Below, piece by piece: positions 23,450 to 32,319 of a DNA stretch of 64,000 nucleotides. Source of the stretch: Thaumasiovibrio sp047250365 (GTDB taxonomy: Bacteria > Pseudomonadota > Gammaproteobacteria > Enterobacterales > Vibrionaceae); assembly GCF_047250365.1 (NCBI RefSeq), contig NZ_JBLBVL010000009.1:56136-120135 (forward strand). The letters are read 5' to 3'. Both the position numbers and the translations under genes were made by a program. Numbering within the stretch: the first letter of the stretch is position 1; every line of letters starts with the position of its first letter. Under the pieces are notes generated by a model. It had not been told where the DNA came from and made no database searches. It worked only from the letters and a program-made list of their open reading frames with translations.

Positions 23450-24901
23450 CTAACAGCCAGGACCGCAGTCGAGGCAGTGTTTGATCATCTCTGGGCCTAT
23501 GTGTAACTTGGCATTGAGATCGCGCAACGCTGTTCGTACTCCCTCTTCGATCACCGGGTGGTAGAAGGGCATGTCGAGCATTTGCGAAACAGTCATCTGG
23601 TTTTGATGGGCCCACGCAAGCAGATGGGCCAAGTGTTCGGCATTCGGGCCTATCATCTCTGCACCGAGAAAGCGCCCAGTTCCTTGTTCGCCATATACAT
23701 GAAGTAAGCCTTTATTGCGCAGCATTACCCGTGATCGACCTTGGTTTTCAAATGAAACGGTACCTGTGGTAAAGCAGCCACATCCGCCTAAACGGGTCGT
23801 TATATCATGGTAACTTTCACCAACCATGGCAATTTGCGGATCGGAGAAGACGGCAGAAATCTTCGAGCGACGTAGTCCGGCGCGGATATCAGGGAACCGA
23901 CCTGCATTGTCACCAGCAATGCGACCTTGATCGGCGGCTTCATGGAGAAGCGGCAGTTGGTTGCTGGCATCCCCAGCAATAAATAGATGACTGACGGACG
24001 TTTGCAAGGTGAAGTGGTCGGCAATAGGAACACCTCTGGTATCAAGCGCTACTGTGGTGTTTTCAATGTTAAGTTTGTCAGTGTTGGGGCGTCGGCCTGT
24101 CGCAGCCACCACATAATCAACCTGTTTGCTAGCGAGCTGACCTTGTTTGTCGAGATACTGGATTTCAACCCGATCATCGATGCGCTGCATGCTTTCTATT
24201 TTAACATCGGCATCTAAATAAAACTCTTCATTAAACGTACGATTGGCATAGGCCATTACTTCAGGGTCGGTCAATGGGCCAACTTGCCCACCGAGGCCAA
24301 ACATGATGACATCGACACCTAAGCGTTTTAGCGCCTGACCAAGCTCTAGGCCGATAACGCCAGGGCCAAAAACGGCAACCGATCGCGGCAGGTCATCCCA
24401 GTCAAAGATATCATCATTAACGACAAGGCGTTCCCCTAACTCATCCCAGGCGGCAGGATAGGCTGGCCGAGATCCCGTTGCAATAACGATACGTTTTGCC
24501 TCGATCATCGTGTGGTCATCAATGATAAGCGTGTTGTCATCGATAAACTTGGCGTAGCCTCGAATCTTATCGTTTGCTGGGATCTCATCGACACTTTCCA
24601 AGACGAAACCGACAAAGCGATCTCGCTCGCGTTTAACGCGTTCCATGACCTCACGACCATTGATCAAGATCTCTCCTTGCGGATGAATGCCAAAAGCAGG
24701 CGCTTTTTCTATGTTATGAACGCTTTCGGCTGCTGCAATGAGCAGCTTGGATGGCATGCAGCCAACTCTGGCACAGGTGGTACCATATGGGCCGCCTTCA
24801 ATCATCACAACGCTGTTAGTGTGCTCTTTTGCTGCACGATAAGCACCAAGTCCTGCGGTTCCGCCACCAATAACGGCGACATCAATAGATATTTTTTTCA
24901 T
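23450..24901 (-). CDS. Dihydrolipoamide-dehydrogenase-like flavoprotein disulfide reductase with cysteine-rich C-terminus
   Basis: The 483-residue class I pyridine-nucleotide disulfide oxidoreductase has the FAD motif GGGTAG (12-17), the redox pair Cys43/Cys48 in GTTCARVGC, an NAD(P) motif GPGVIGLELG near 179, a second FAD motif GDAS near 310 and the active-site His-Glu element HPVIEE near 448. The start is the ATG at 24901. Odd features are CGC at 374-376 and the C-terminal end HCLDCGPGC with Cys476, Cys479 and Cys483. It is downstream of Prx5-Grx in the same direction, with no pdh genes nearby. It probably reduces a thiol partner rather than lipoamide; this is inference. Confidence 0.85.
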   Translation of the reverse strand: MKKISIDVAVIGGGTAGLGAYRAAKEHTNSVVMIEGGPYGTTCARVGCMPSKLLIAAAESVHNIEKAPAFGIHPQGEILINGREVMERVKRERDRFVGFVLESVDEIPANDKIRGYAKFIDDNTLIIDDHTMIEAKRIVIATGSRPAYPAAWDELGERLVVNDDIFDWDDLPRSVAVFGPGVIGLELGQALKRLGVDVIMFGLGGQVGPLTDPEVMAYANRTFNEEFYLDADVKIESMQRIDDRVEIQYLDKQGQLASKQVDYVVAATGRRPNTDKLNIENTTVALDTRGVPIADHFTLQTSVSHLFIAGDASNQLPLLHEAADQGRIAGDNAGRFPDIRAGLRRSKISAVFSDPQIAMVGESYHDITTRLGGCGCFTTGTVSFENQGRSRVMLRNKGLLHVYGEQGTGRFLGAEMIGPNAEHLAHLLAWAHQNQMTVSQMLDMPFYHPVIEEGVRTALRDLNAKLHIGPEMIKHCLDCGPGC

Positions 24902-24971
24902 GCTTATTTCTCTTATCAAGCGGAAATTTAGCGGGGCTATCCCCGCTGAAAGTGATGGTTAGGTTGTTAAT

Positions 24972-25703
24972 TTATTGGTTTAAGAACGTATCCAGCTCTT
25001 CGCTGCCACCAATGTGTTGTCCACCAATAAACACTTGCGGTACCGTGTCGCGGCCAGTAATGGCGCGTAAGCTAACCGTGGTGGCATCTTTACCGAGTAC
25101 GACCTCTTCATACTGAATGCCATTATCGATCAGCTGTTGCTTTGCTTTGGCACAGAATGGGCAGCCCGGTTTGGAGAAAACGGTCACCGACTCTTGTACT
25201 TTGTGGTTTGGAGCAATATAGCCCAGCATCGTATCGGCATCAGAGACTTTGAATGGGTCGCCTGGCTCATTAGGTTCGATGAACATTTTTTCGACCACGC
25301 CGTTTTTCACTAGCATGCTGTAGCGCCATGAGCGGTCGCCAAAGCCGAGGTCGTGCTTGTTGGTTAACATGCCCATCCCTTTGGTGAATTCGCCATTGCC
25401 GTCAGGAATAAAAGTAATGTTGTCAGCTTCTTGATCGGCTTTCCAAGCATTCATGACAAAGGTGTCGTTGACCGAAACACATAGAATGTCATCGACACCA
25501 TGTTCAGCAAAGACTGAAGACAGTTCGTTATAACGTGGTAAGTGAGTTGACGAGCACGTCGGTGTGAAAGCCCCTGGCAGGCTAAAGACAATTACCGTTT
25601 TGTTGGTAAATAGTTCATCAGTCGTGACGTTAACCCATTGGTCACCGACACGGGTCGGGAAAGTAACGCTTGGAATTTGTTGGCCTTCTTTTGATGTAAA
25701 CAT
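24972..25703 (-). CDS. Peroxiredoxin-5/glutaredoxin hybrid, glutathione-dependent peroxidase
   Basis: The protein has 243 residues. A Prx5-type domain spans about 1-165 with peroxidatic Cys50 in PGAFTPTCSSTHLP. A C-terminal glutaredoxin spans about 172-243 with CPFC (181-184), TVPQVFIG and GGSEEL. Fusions of this type, such as that of Haemophilus influenzae, reduce H2O2 and organic peroxides using GSH through the built-in glutaredoxin. It is divergent from oxyR, with OxyR-like motifs between, and upstream of the flavoprotein reductase by 70 bases. Confidence 0.95.
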   Translation of the reverse strand: MFTSKEGQQIPSVTFPTRVGDQWVNVTTDELFTNKTVIVFSLPGAFTPTCSSTHLPRYNELSSVFAEHGVDDILCVSVNDTFVMNAWKADQEADNITFIPDGNGEFTKGMGMLTNKHDLGFGDRSWRYSMLVKNGVVEKMFIEPNEPGDPFKVSDADTMLGYIAPNHKVQESVTVFSKPGCPFCAKAKQQLIDNGIQYEEVVLGKDATTVSLRAITGRDTVPQVFIGGQHIGGSEELDTFLNQ

Positions 25704-26009
25704 AATGCTGTCCTGTCTTTTACTTCTAAAGCGATAAGCAGTGAATTCAGTTCTCTGCGTTGATGATGTAAGTATTGCTGTTTTCGTGAGATAGCTCCAA
25801 TCGCTTGTTGCTATACAATTGATAGGCTGTGACTATTGAAGTGACCAGTATCGACGAGCTTTGAATTGCGCTTGCTGGTGTTAATATGCCGCATTAGGGG
25901 CTTTTTATGAGAGAATCATCGGCAAGGGTGAGCAATGGACTAACGTCACCTTAAAGGCCTTGATAGGCGCTATTGCTTGCGGTACTTATTTTTTGCAATG
26001 GATGAAACG
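25704..26009. other. Divergent control region between prx5-grx and oxyR
   Basis: This 306-base spacer contains two OxyR-like motifs (25791-25836). No gene was recognised in it. Divergent oxyR-peroxidase arrangements commonly share an OxyR-bound operator. Confidence 0.55.
25791..25836. promoter_or_regulatory. Candidate OxyR-binding region
   Basis: The OxyR half-operator is ATAGnTnnnAnCTAT. 25791-25805 (ATAGCTCCAATCGCT) matches 8 of 10 fixed positions. 25822-25836 (ATAGGCTGTGACTAT) has both ATAG and CTAT at the right spacing, 8 of 10. The spacing between the halves is not the usual 7 bases, so the exact tetramer footprint is uncertain. Confidence 0.45.
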
Positions 26010-26912
26010 ATGAATATTCGCGATCTTGAATATCTGGTGGCATTGGCCGAGCAGCGTCATTTTCGACGCGCCGCAGAAGCGTGCCATGTCAGCCAGCCAA
26101 CGCTGAGTGGGCAGATTCGTAAGTTAGAGGGAGAACTCGGCCTTACCTTACTCGAACGAACGAGTCGCAAGGTAATGTTTACTGACTCTGGGATGCAGTT
26201 AGTTGCACAGGCGCAAAAAGTGTTGCTGGAAGTGAAAGTACTGCAAGAACTCGCCAGTCAGCAAGGTGAGAGCATGGCGGGCCCAATTCATATTGGTTTG
26301 ATCCCAACGGTAGGCCCTTATTTGTTGCCGCACATTGTACCCTTGCTACGTGATGCCTTTCCTGACTTAGAGCTATTTCTCCATGAGGGGCAGACCCATC
26401 AGCTGGTGGAGCAACTAGAGACCGGAAAACTGGATTGCTTGATATTGGCGGCAGTCAAGGAGACGGAACATTTTATTGAGTTGCCTTTATATGCAGAGCC
26501 GATGGTACTAGCACTGCCTGTTGAGCACCCTTGGTGTTTACAACAGAAGTTACCCTTATCCTCGTTATCGGGGCAGACGTTACTGATGCTAGGCAGTGGT
26601 CATTGCCTAAGGGATCAAGCGATGGGATTCTGTTTTGCTGCAGGAGCAAACGAGGACGAACGCTTTAAAGCCACGAGCTTAGAGACCTTGCGTAATATGA
26701 TTGCTGCTGGGGCGGGATTAACACTGCTGCCACATTTGGCGACGCCCGGGAATGGCGAGCGGGATGGGGTTTATTATTTACCCTTGGTGGATCCACAGCC
26801 GAGTCGAGAGATTGTGTTAGCCTATCGTCCAGGATCACCACTGCGGCCACGTTATGAAAAATTGGCTAATGTATTGCAACATCATATGCAAGCGAGTGGT
26901 TGCTTGAAATAA
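26010..26912 (+). CDS. oxyR: OxyR, peroxide-sensing LysR-type regulator
   Basis: The 300-residue protein starts at the ATG at 26010 (MNIRDLEYLVALAEQRHF); 11 upstream in-frame residues are not conserved. The N-terminal helix-turn-helix covers about 15-45. The sensor cysteines fall at exactly Cys199 and Cys208 (GHCLRDQAMGFC) as in E. coli; their disulfide switches OxyR into an activator. The neighbouring peroxidase is a likely target. Confidence 0.96.
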   Translation: MNIRDLEYLVALAEQRHFRRAAEACHVSQPTLSGQIRKLEGELGLTLLERTSRKVMFTDSGMQLVAQAQKVLLEVKVLQELASQQGESMAGPIHIGLIPTVGPYLLPHIVPLLRDAFPDLELFLHEGQTHQLVEQLETGKLDCLILAAVKETEHFIELPLYAEPMVLALPVEHPWCLQQKLPLSSLSGQTLLMLGSGHCLRDQAMGFCFAAGANEDERFKATSLETLRNMIAAGAGLTLLPHLATPGNGERDGVYYLPLVDPQPSREIVLAYRPGSPLRPRYEKLANVLQHHMQASGCLK

Positions 26913-26936
26913 AAAACGGGGCAAGCCCCGTTTTTT
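26911..26936. terminator. Bidirectional terminator between oxyR and mrcA
   Basis: AAAAAACGGGG and CCCCGTTTTTT pair around CAAG. It starts within the oxyR stop codon and serves the convergent mrcA transcript as well. Confidence 0.92.
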
Positions 26937-26946
26937 ATGTGCTGGC

Positions 26947-29460
26947 TTAAAACAGCTCTTCAGCGGGAAGGGTTTCGCCAGACTCAAAGATACTAGTTTC
27001 AGTTTCATCTACCAGTTCAGTGGGTTCGGTGCCCTCGAGGAAATACTCAAACATTGTGGTGTGATCGCTACGCGGGGTTAATAGCCCAGAATCACGGTCA
27101 ATGCGCACACGGCTGATATTGTCAGGGATCTGTTTACGCTGTACTGGCGTATCTGCCAGTGCGGTGCGCATAAAGTCGACCCATGCCGGCTGAGCGGTAT
27201 TGGCACCCGCGGCACCGCCGACGGTTTGACCATCGCCAAGGTTAGAGTTAAGGCTGGTGCGGCCTAAACGGCGGCTATGATCATCAAAACCAACCCAAAC
27301 GGTTGCGACGACGCCCGGTCCATAACCAGAATACCAGGTATCTCTGGAGTCATTGGTGGTTCCTGTCTTGCCGCCAATATCGCGGCGGCGTAAGGTTTGA
27401 GCCCGCCAACCTGTGCCGTTCCAACCACTGCCATGGCGCCAGTCTCCGCCGCCCCAGACATTGCTCTCTAACATTTCGCGTACCAAGAACGCCGTCTGTT
27501 CACTGATCACTTGAGGCGCGTGCTGGGGTATGTCGTCTGTGCTATTTTCTAACAGATCTTCTTCCACGCCAAACAGTGAGCTTAACTGTGCTTCTGCGCT
27601 TAGTTGAGGGTCACAGTTGTCACGACAGACCTGAGTCGGTTGGGCTTCATATAAGACATTGCCAACCGCATCTTCAACCCGTTCAATGAAGTATGGCTCA
27701 ACAAAATAGCCGCCATTGGCAAAGACCGCGAACCCTTGCGACATCTCAAGCGGGGTTAAACTGCCGGCCCCTAAAGCGATTGCTTCTGCGCGTGGAAGGT
27801 CATCACGCTTAAAGCCAAACTTGGTTAAATAATCAATAGTGTCATCCAGCCCCACACGTTGTAGCACTCTAACTGCCATCACGTTTTTCGATGTTGCTAA
27901 ACCGATTCGAGCCCGGGTTGGACCGTTGTAGGTGGCTGGTGAGTTTTTTGGCCGCCAAGCAACCCCCATGCTTTGATCCCAACGGTTGATTGGCGCATCA
28001 TTAATCAGGGTTGCTAATGTCATGCCTTCATCGATTGCAGCAGAGTAGATGAAAGGTTTGATGCTTGAACCGACTTGTCGAATTGATTGGGTTGCTCGGT
28101 TAAATTTACTGTGAACAAAATTGAACCCGCCAACCATCGCGAGGACTGCGCCATCGTTCGGTGAGATGGCAGTAAATGCGGTGTTGGCAACAGGAACTTG
28201 GCTCAATACCCATTCATCTTCTTGTGGGGCGATATAAATAACGTCTCCCGCGGTGAGAATTTCAGTCGCTACTTTTGGAGCCGGACCTTGACGATCATCG
28301 GTAATGAAGCGACGAGCCCATTTCATCGCATCCCAATCTAAGGTGATTTGTTCGCCGTTACGGGTCATCACGGTTGCGTCTTGCTCTGTGACCTCCGTTA
28401 CCACCGCCGCACGTAGTGCGCCGTAAGTCGGCTGTTGACGTAGCGCGCGACGGATTGCTTCTTCATCGGCAGGCTCGTCGTCTTCGCCCCATAATGACGT
28501 AATCGCACCACGATAGCCGTGACGCTGGTCATAACGAAGCAGGTTATCGATGCTCGCTTGCTGTGCTGCCTGCTGTAGTGTGCTGTTTGCCGTTGTATAG
28601 ATACGATACCCAGAGGTGTAAGCCTCTTCACCGTAGCGTTCAAACATCCAGGCACGGGCATATTCAGAGAAATATGCGGCACTGAGTTCGATATCGGCAC
28701 CATGATAACGGGCAACAACAGGCTCCGCCCTTGCTTGCTCAAACTCAAATTGAGAAATGTGTTTTTCATCCAGCATGCGGCGAAGTACAACATTACGCCG
28801 GAAAGTCGCGCGATCTACCGAGTAGATTGGGTTCATGGTTGACGGCGCTTTTGGCAGACCAGCTAAGGTTGCCATCTCACTGAGGGTAAGCTGATCGAGC
28901 GTTTTACCATAATAAACCTGTGCCGCAGCACCAATGCCGTAAGCACGATGACCGAGATAGATCTTATTAAAATAGAGTTCAAGGATCTCATCTTTGGTCA
29001 GCAATTGTTCAATATGAATAGCGATGAAAATCTCTTTGATTTTCCGCATTATCTTCTTCTCGTTACTGAGGAAGAAGTTTCGTGCCAGTTGCTGGGTGAT
29101 GGTACTGGCGCCTTGTTTGGCACTCCCCGATGCAGCCACAACGATGGCTGCGCGAGCAATGCCAATAGGGTCGATACCGTAATGGGTATAGAAGCGGGTA
29201 TCTTCCGTCGCCAGTAAGGCGTCAATTAAAGGCTGTGGAATTTCATCCATAGTGACAGGAACGCGACGCTTCTCGCCAAACTGCGCCATGAGCTTGCCAT
29301 CATGACTGTAAACTTGCATTGGTGTTTGCAGTTCAACATCTTTTAACGTCGCCACATCGGGCAGTTCTGGCTTCACGTAAAGGTAGAAGCCAAAAATTGT
29401 ACCGACTCCAAGAAAAATGCAAAACACTGCAACCCACATCAATCGCTTTATGAACTTCAC
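26947..29460 (-). CDS. mrcA: PBP1A, bifunctional peptidoglycan glycosyltransferase/transpeptidase
   Basis: The protein is 837 residues from a GTG at 29460 (VKFIKRLMWVAVFC), preceded by GGGA; E. coli PBP1A (850) starts at the equivalent MKF. A longer frame upstream adds 44 unconserved residues. A membrane anchor at about 5-27 is followed by the GT51 domain with ATEDTRFYTHYGID (catalytic Glu) and QGASTITQQLARNFFLS, an OB-like insert, and the transpeptidase with GSSIKPF, SKN and GGKTGTT. It polymerises and crosslinks cell wall. It is divergent from pilMNOPQ, the conserved arrangement. Confidence 0.95.
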   Translation of the reverse strand: MKFIKRLMWVAVFCIFLGVGTIFGFYLYVKPELPDVATLKDVELQTPMQVYSHDGKLMAQFGEKRRVPVTMDEIPQPLIDALLATEDTRFYTHYGIDPIGIARAAIVVAASGSAKQGASTITQQLARNFFLSNEKKIMRKIKEIFIAIHIEQLLTKDEILELYFNKIYLGHRAYGIGAAAQVYYGKTLDQLTLSEMATLAGLPKAPSTMNPIYSVDRATFRRNVVLRRMLDEKHISQFEFEQARAEPVVARYHGADIELSAAYFSEYARAWMFERYGEEAYTSGYRIYTTANSTLQQAAQQASIDNLLRYDQRHGYRGAITSLWGEDDEPADEEAIRRALRQQPTYGALRAAVVTEVTEQDATVMTRNGEQITLDWDAMKWARRFITDDRQGPAPKVATEILTAGDVIYIAPQEDEWVLSQVPVANTAFTAISPNDGAVLAMVGGFNFVHSKFNRATQSIRQVGSSIKPFIYSAAIDEGMTLATLINDAPINRWDQSMGVAWRPKNSPATYNGPTRARIGLATSKNVMAVRVLQRVGLDDTIDYLTKFGFKRDDLPRAEAIALGAGSLTPLEMSQGFAVFANGGYFVEPYFIERVEDAVGNVLYEAQPTQVCRDNCDPQLSAEAQLSSLFGVEEDLLENSTDDIPQHAPQVISEQTAFLVREMLESNVWGGGDWRHGSGWNGTGWRAQTLRRRDIGGKTGTTNDSRDTWYSGYGPGVVATVWVGFDDHSRRLGRTSLNSNLGDGQTVGGAAGANTAQPAWVDFMRTALADTPVQRKQIPDNISRVRIDRDSGLLTPRSDHTTMFEYFLEGTEPTELVDETETSIFESGETLPAEELF

Positions 29461-29621
29461 TTGAGAATTCCCGTTACGCCTTTGTTCGAAGGTTATTAAG
29501 TAGTAAGACCATAGTATAAAGATTACTCGAACAAAAATAATAAATAAATTCACACCATTAGATGGAGTGAACGCGAAAGAGTTCGTTTTCATATATCGCG
29601 AACATAGGAGCGGTTCCCGAC

Positions 29622-30620
29622 ATGTTATTAAACCCTCTCAGCATCGGCTTAGATATTGGTAATTTCAGTATCAAAATGGTGGTGATAGAACTACGCAAAC
29701 GACAGCCGGTTGTGTTGGCTTTTGAAGAGCAGGTGCTTTCTACACCCATACTTAACGACCAGCATAGTGTTGATCACAATATTTTGTTGTCAGAATTGCG
29801 TCAAATTAAGCGTGCTATCCCCAAGCGGGCGCGTCGTGTCAGTATGGCATTACCTGATAGTGCAGTTATCAGTAAAGTGGTTCACTTAGATCAGCAACTG
29901 TCTGAGCAAGAGAAACATATTGCTGTCCACCAAGCATTAGCGACCTCATCGCCATTTCCGGTTGAGGATCTGCAATTAGACTATTTTGCTGTTGATATGG
30001 GGGAGTCGACATCGACCACCACCAGCACAGCGTATCAAGTTTACGCTTGCCGTAAACAGACTATTGCAGGCCGTATTACAGCGTTAAATAAAGCCAAGCT
30101 TCGCCCCTCTGTCATGGAGTTGAAGTCACATGGGTTGATTTGGCTCGCGGATGCACAGCAGGCAGCGTTACCGACGCCGCAAAACTGGGCAGTGGTTGAT
30201 ATTGGAATGAAGCAGAGTGATTTCTGTGTTGGTGTCAGTGGCTCGCAGTTCTACCGACGTGAAATGCCAGTTGCGGTTGCGCAAGTTGCATTAGGTAGCC
30301 CGCACTTTGATTGGCAGCATCCTGATGTCATGCTGTGTCAGCGCCTGATGCAGCAACTTGCCGAACAACTTCGACGTCAAATTCAGCTCTATAACTCAAC
30401 GCACCCTCAAACGCCGTTAAATGGTATTTGGTTATCGGGGGGGGCGAACAATCTACTTGATAATGAGTTACTCGCAAGAGAGCTGGAGATGCCAGTGCAA
30501 TGGGCCGATCCATTTACCGTATTGCGTTGCCATGAAAAGTCAACGCAAGCCTATCCAGAGCAGAACTATAGTCGCTTTGGCCTCGCGGCTGGGCTGGCAT
30601 TAAGAGGGCTGCAGGCATGA
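29622..30620 (+). CDS. pilM: PilM, actin-like type IV pilus inner-membrane assembly protein
   Basis: The 332-residue FtsA/actin-like protein starts with the phosphate-loop region SIGLDIGNFSIKMVVIE. It has WAVVDIGMKQSDFCV and the GIWLSGGANNLL adenosine-binding stretch. It binds the cytoplasmic tail of PilN and links the pilus motors to the alignment complex. First gene of pilMNOPQ; its end overlaps pilN by 4 bases. In vibrios this apparatus serves MSHA-independent type IV pili (PilA) and competence. Confidence 0.94.
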   Translation: MLLNPLSIGLDIGNFSIKMVVIELRKRQPVVLAFEEQVLSTPILNDQHSVDHNILLSELRQIKRAIPKRARRVSMALPDSAVISKVVHLDQQLSEQEKHIAVHQALATSSPFPVEDLQLDYFAVDMGESTSTTTSTAYQVYACRKQTIAGRITALNKAKLRPSVMELKSHGLIWLADAQQAALPTPQNWAVVDIGMKQSDFCVGVSGSQFYRREMPVAVAQVALGSPHFDWQHPDVMLCQRLMQQLAEQLRRQIQLYNSTHPQTPLNGIWLSGGANNLLDNELLARELEMPVQWADPFTVLRCHEKSTQAYPEQNYSRFGLAAGLALRGLQA

Positions 30621-31183
30621 TTAAAATTAACCTTCTCCCTTGGCGCGAATGGCAACAACAGCAGCATCAGCAACGCTTCAAAGCACTGTTGTTCGGCTCA
30701 ATTATGCTGAGTGGTGCGCTTATTTATGGCACGCATAACTACGCAACAGGTCAGCTACGGGTTCAGCAGCATAGGAACCAAGCGTTTGAACAAGAAATCC
30801 GCATGTTGGATTATCAGCTCGCCAAAGTGCCTGCCATGAACCAGCAGCGCAGTGAACTGCTACGGCGTGTGCGTGTTATCAATAACATCCAGCAGCAGCG
30901 TAACCAAGTGACGGCGTTGCTTAATTTATTTCCGAAACTGGTTCCTGAAGGCGTCTACCTTGAGCAGCTGTCTGTAGATGGCAGTCGTGTTGAGTTGCGT
31001 GGATTGGCGGATAGCAATGCACAACTCGCTAATTTCCTTGCCAATGGTGAAGCCAATAGCCATATCAATAATTTGATTATGCACTCCATTATCACTGAAA
31101 AGCAGAGTGCTGCGTCACAACAGATAGCATTCAGAAGTTCATTTGAATGGATCACATCGATACAGGAGGACTCTGATGAGTGA
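30617..31183 (+). CDS. pilN: PilN, type IV pilus alignment protein
   Basis: The 188-residue bitopic protein starts MIKINLLPWRE, the conserved INLLPWR peptide that docks in the PilM groove. One membrane segment lies at about 24-42, then a periplasmic coiled coil and a ferredoxin-like domain (VPEGVYLEQLSVDGSRVELRG). It pairs with PilO. Starts within the end of pilM and overlaps pilO by 8 bases. Confidence 0.93.
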   Translation: MIKINLLPWREWQQQQHQQRFKALLFGSIMLSGALIYGTHNYATGQLRVQQHRNQAFEQEIRMLDYQLAKVPAMNQQRSELLRRVRVINNIQQQRNQVTALLNLFPKLVPEGVYLEQLSVDGSRVELRGLADSNAQLANFLANGEANSHINNLIMHSIITEKQSAASQQIAFRSSFEWITSIQEDSDE

Positions 31184-31760
31184 TTGGCGGGAGTTAGAGT
31201 TTGATGAAATTTTACAGTGGCCAATTGCAGCACAAGCCATTGTTATCTTTCTGCTGAGTATCGTGCTTTGTGTTGGCGGCTTTTTTTATTGGGTGCGGCC
31301 GGAGCTGATCACCTTAGATCAACTAAAAGAGCACGAAATGACCCTACATCAACAGCTACGGGCGAAGAGTAATCAAGTTGCCGCTATTCCGTTATTGGAA
31401 GAGCAAATAGCCTTGCTGCAAGCGCGCTATGAGCGTGTATTAACGCAGTTACCCGCGGAGCAGGAGTTAGCATCATTAGTCTCTGGCGTGAATGAGATTG
31501 GCGTCGAGCATGGGCTGGCATTCCACCGTATCGATTGGGCTAATCGAATTCAACAAGATGATTATGAGGAAATCCCATTGAGCCTGTCTATCTCCGGTGG
31601 CTATAACAAATTGGGTGAGTTTAGCGCCGCTATCGCCGCCATGCCTCGTTTGGTGAGTTTGCATGACTTTAGTTTAGGGCGCAATGAGGAAGAACTGCGC
31701 ATGCAGGTCGCTGCAAAAACCTATCGTTTCTTATCGGAGGTTGAGCGTGAAAAGTTGTGA
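31176..31760 (+). CDS. pilO: PilO, type IV pilus alignment protein
   Basis: The protein is 194 residues from the ATG at 31176, chosen because AGGAGGA lies 6-7 bases upstream; an earlier frame lacks support. A cytoplasmic head (MSDWRELEFDEILQWP) precedes one membrane segment at about 23-42, a coiled coil at about 48-90 and a periplasmic ferredoxin-like domain. It forms heterodimers with PilN and binds PilP. It overlaps both pilN and pilP. Confidence 0.92.
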   Translation: MSDWRELEFDEILQWPIAAQAIVIFLLSIVLCVGGFFYWVRPELITLDQLKEHEMTLHQQLRAKSNQVAAIPLLEEQIALLQARYERVLTQLPAEQELASLVSGVNEIGVEHGLAFHRIDWANRIQQDDYEEIPLSLSISGGYNKLGEFSAAIAAMPRLVSLHDFSLGRNEEELRMQVAAKTYRFLSEVEREKL

Positions 31761-32319
31761 TATCTCTTATTTGAAGCCGTTAGCACGACGCGGATTCGGT
31801 TTCGGGCTTCTCTGTGCCGTCGTGCTGCTATCTGGTTGTCGCGCGAATAATGAACCTATTGCTCCGTTGGTGAAACAGATTCGCGCCCGAGCAACGGCAA
31901 AAGTGGAAGCGCTCCCGTTGGAGTTTACCTATACCCCATTGGCTTATGAGGTGACAACAGAACGGCAACCGTTTGCCAAGCCAGTCGCAACGCGTTTGGT
32001 TGCGAATACTGCGGTAACAGACTGTTGGCAACCGAATATGGCTCGTCACCCCGAGTCGTTAGAGCAGTATTCGTTAGATACCTTGGCGGTTAAGGGCGTG
32101 ATTGGTGATAAATCCGATCGCTGGGCGCTGATTCAAACGCCAGAAGGTAAGCTGGAGCGAATAAAAACCGGGCAATTTATGGGGCTTAACCGGGGGCTGG
32201 TTCAGGTGGTAGATGCCTTTGGCATTGAGGTTCAAGAGAGCCTTCCAGATGGTTTAGGTTGTTGGCAACAACGTTCATTAAAACTGGCAGTTAATCAGCC
32301 TGTGAGTGTGTCGCAATGA
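31747..32319 (+). CDS. pilP: PilP, type IV pilus lipoprotein
   Basis: The protein is 190 residues from a GTG at 31747, with GGAGG 6 bases upstream; this start lies 14 bases inside pilO. The signal sequence ends in a lipobox LLSGC. A flexible linker follows, then a beta-sandwich domain (VIGDKSDRWALIQTPEGKLERIKTG) that bridges PilN/PilO to the PilQ secretin. Reading from the earlier in-frame ATG at 31684 would bury the signal peptide. The stop overlaps pilQ (ATGA). Confidence 0.92.
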   Translation: MKSCDISYLKPLARRGFGFGLLCAVVLLSGCRANNEPIAPLVKQIRARATAKVEALPLEFTYTPLAYEVTTERQPFAKPVATRLVANTAVTDCWQPNMARHPESLEQYSLDTLAVKGVIGDKSDRWALIQTPEGKLERIKTGQFMGLNRGLVQVVDAFGIEVQESLPDGLGCWQQRSLKLAVNQPVSVSQ

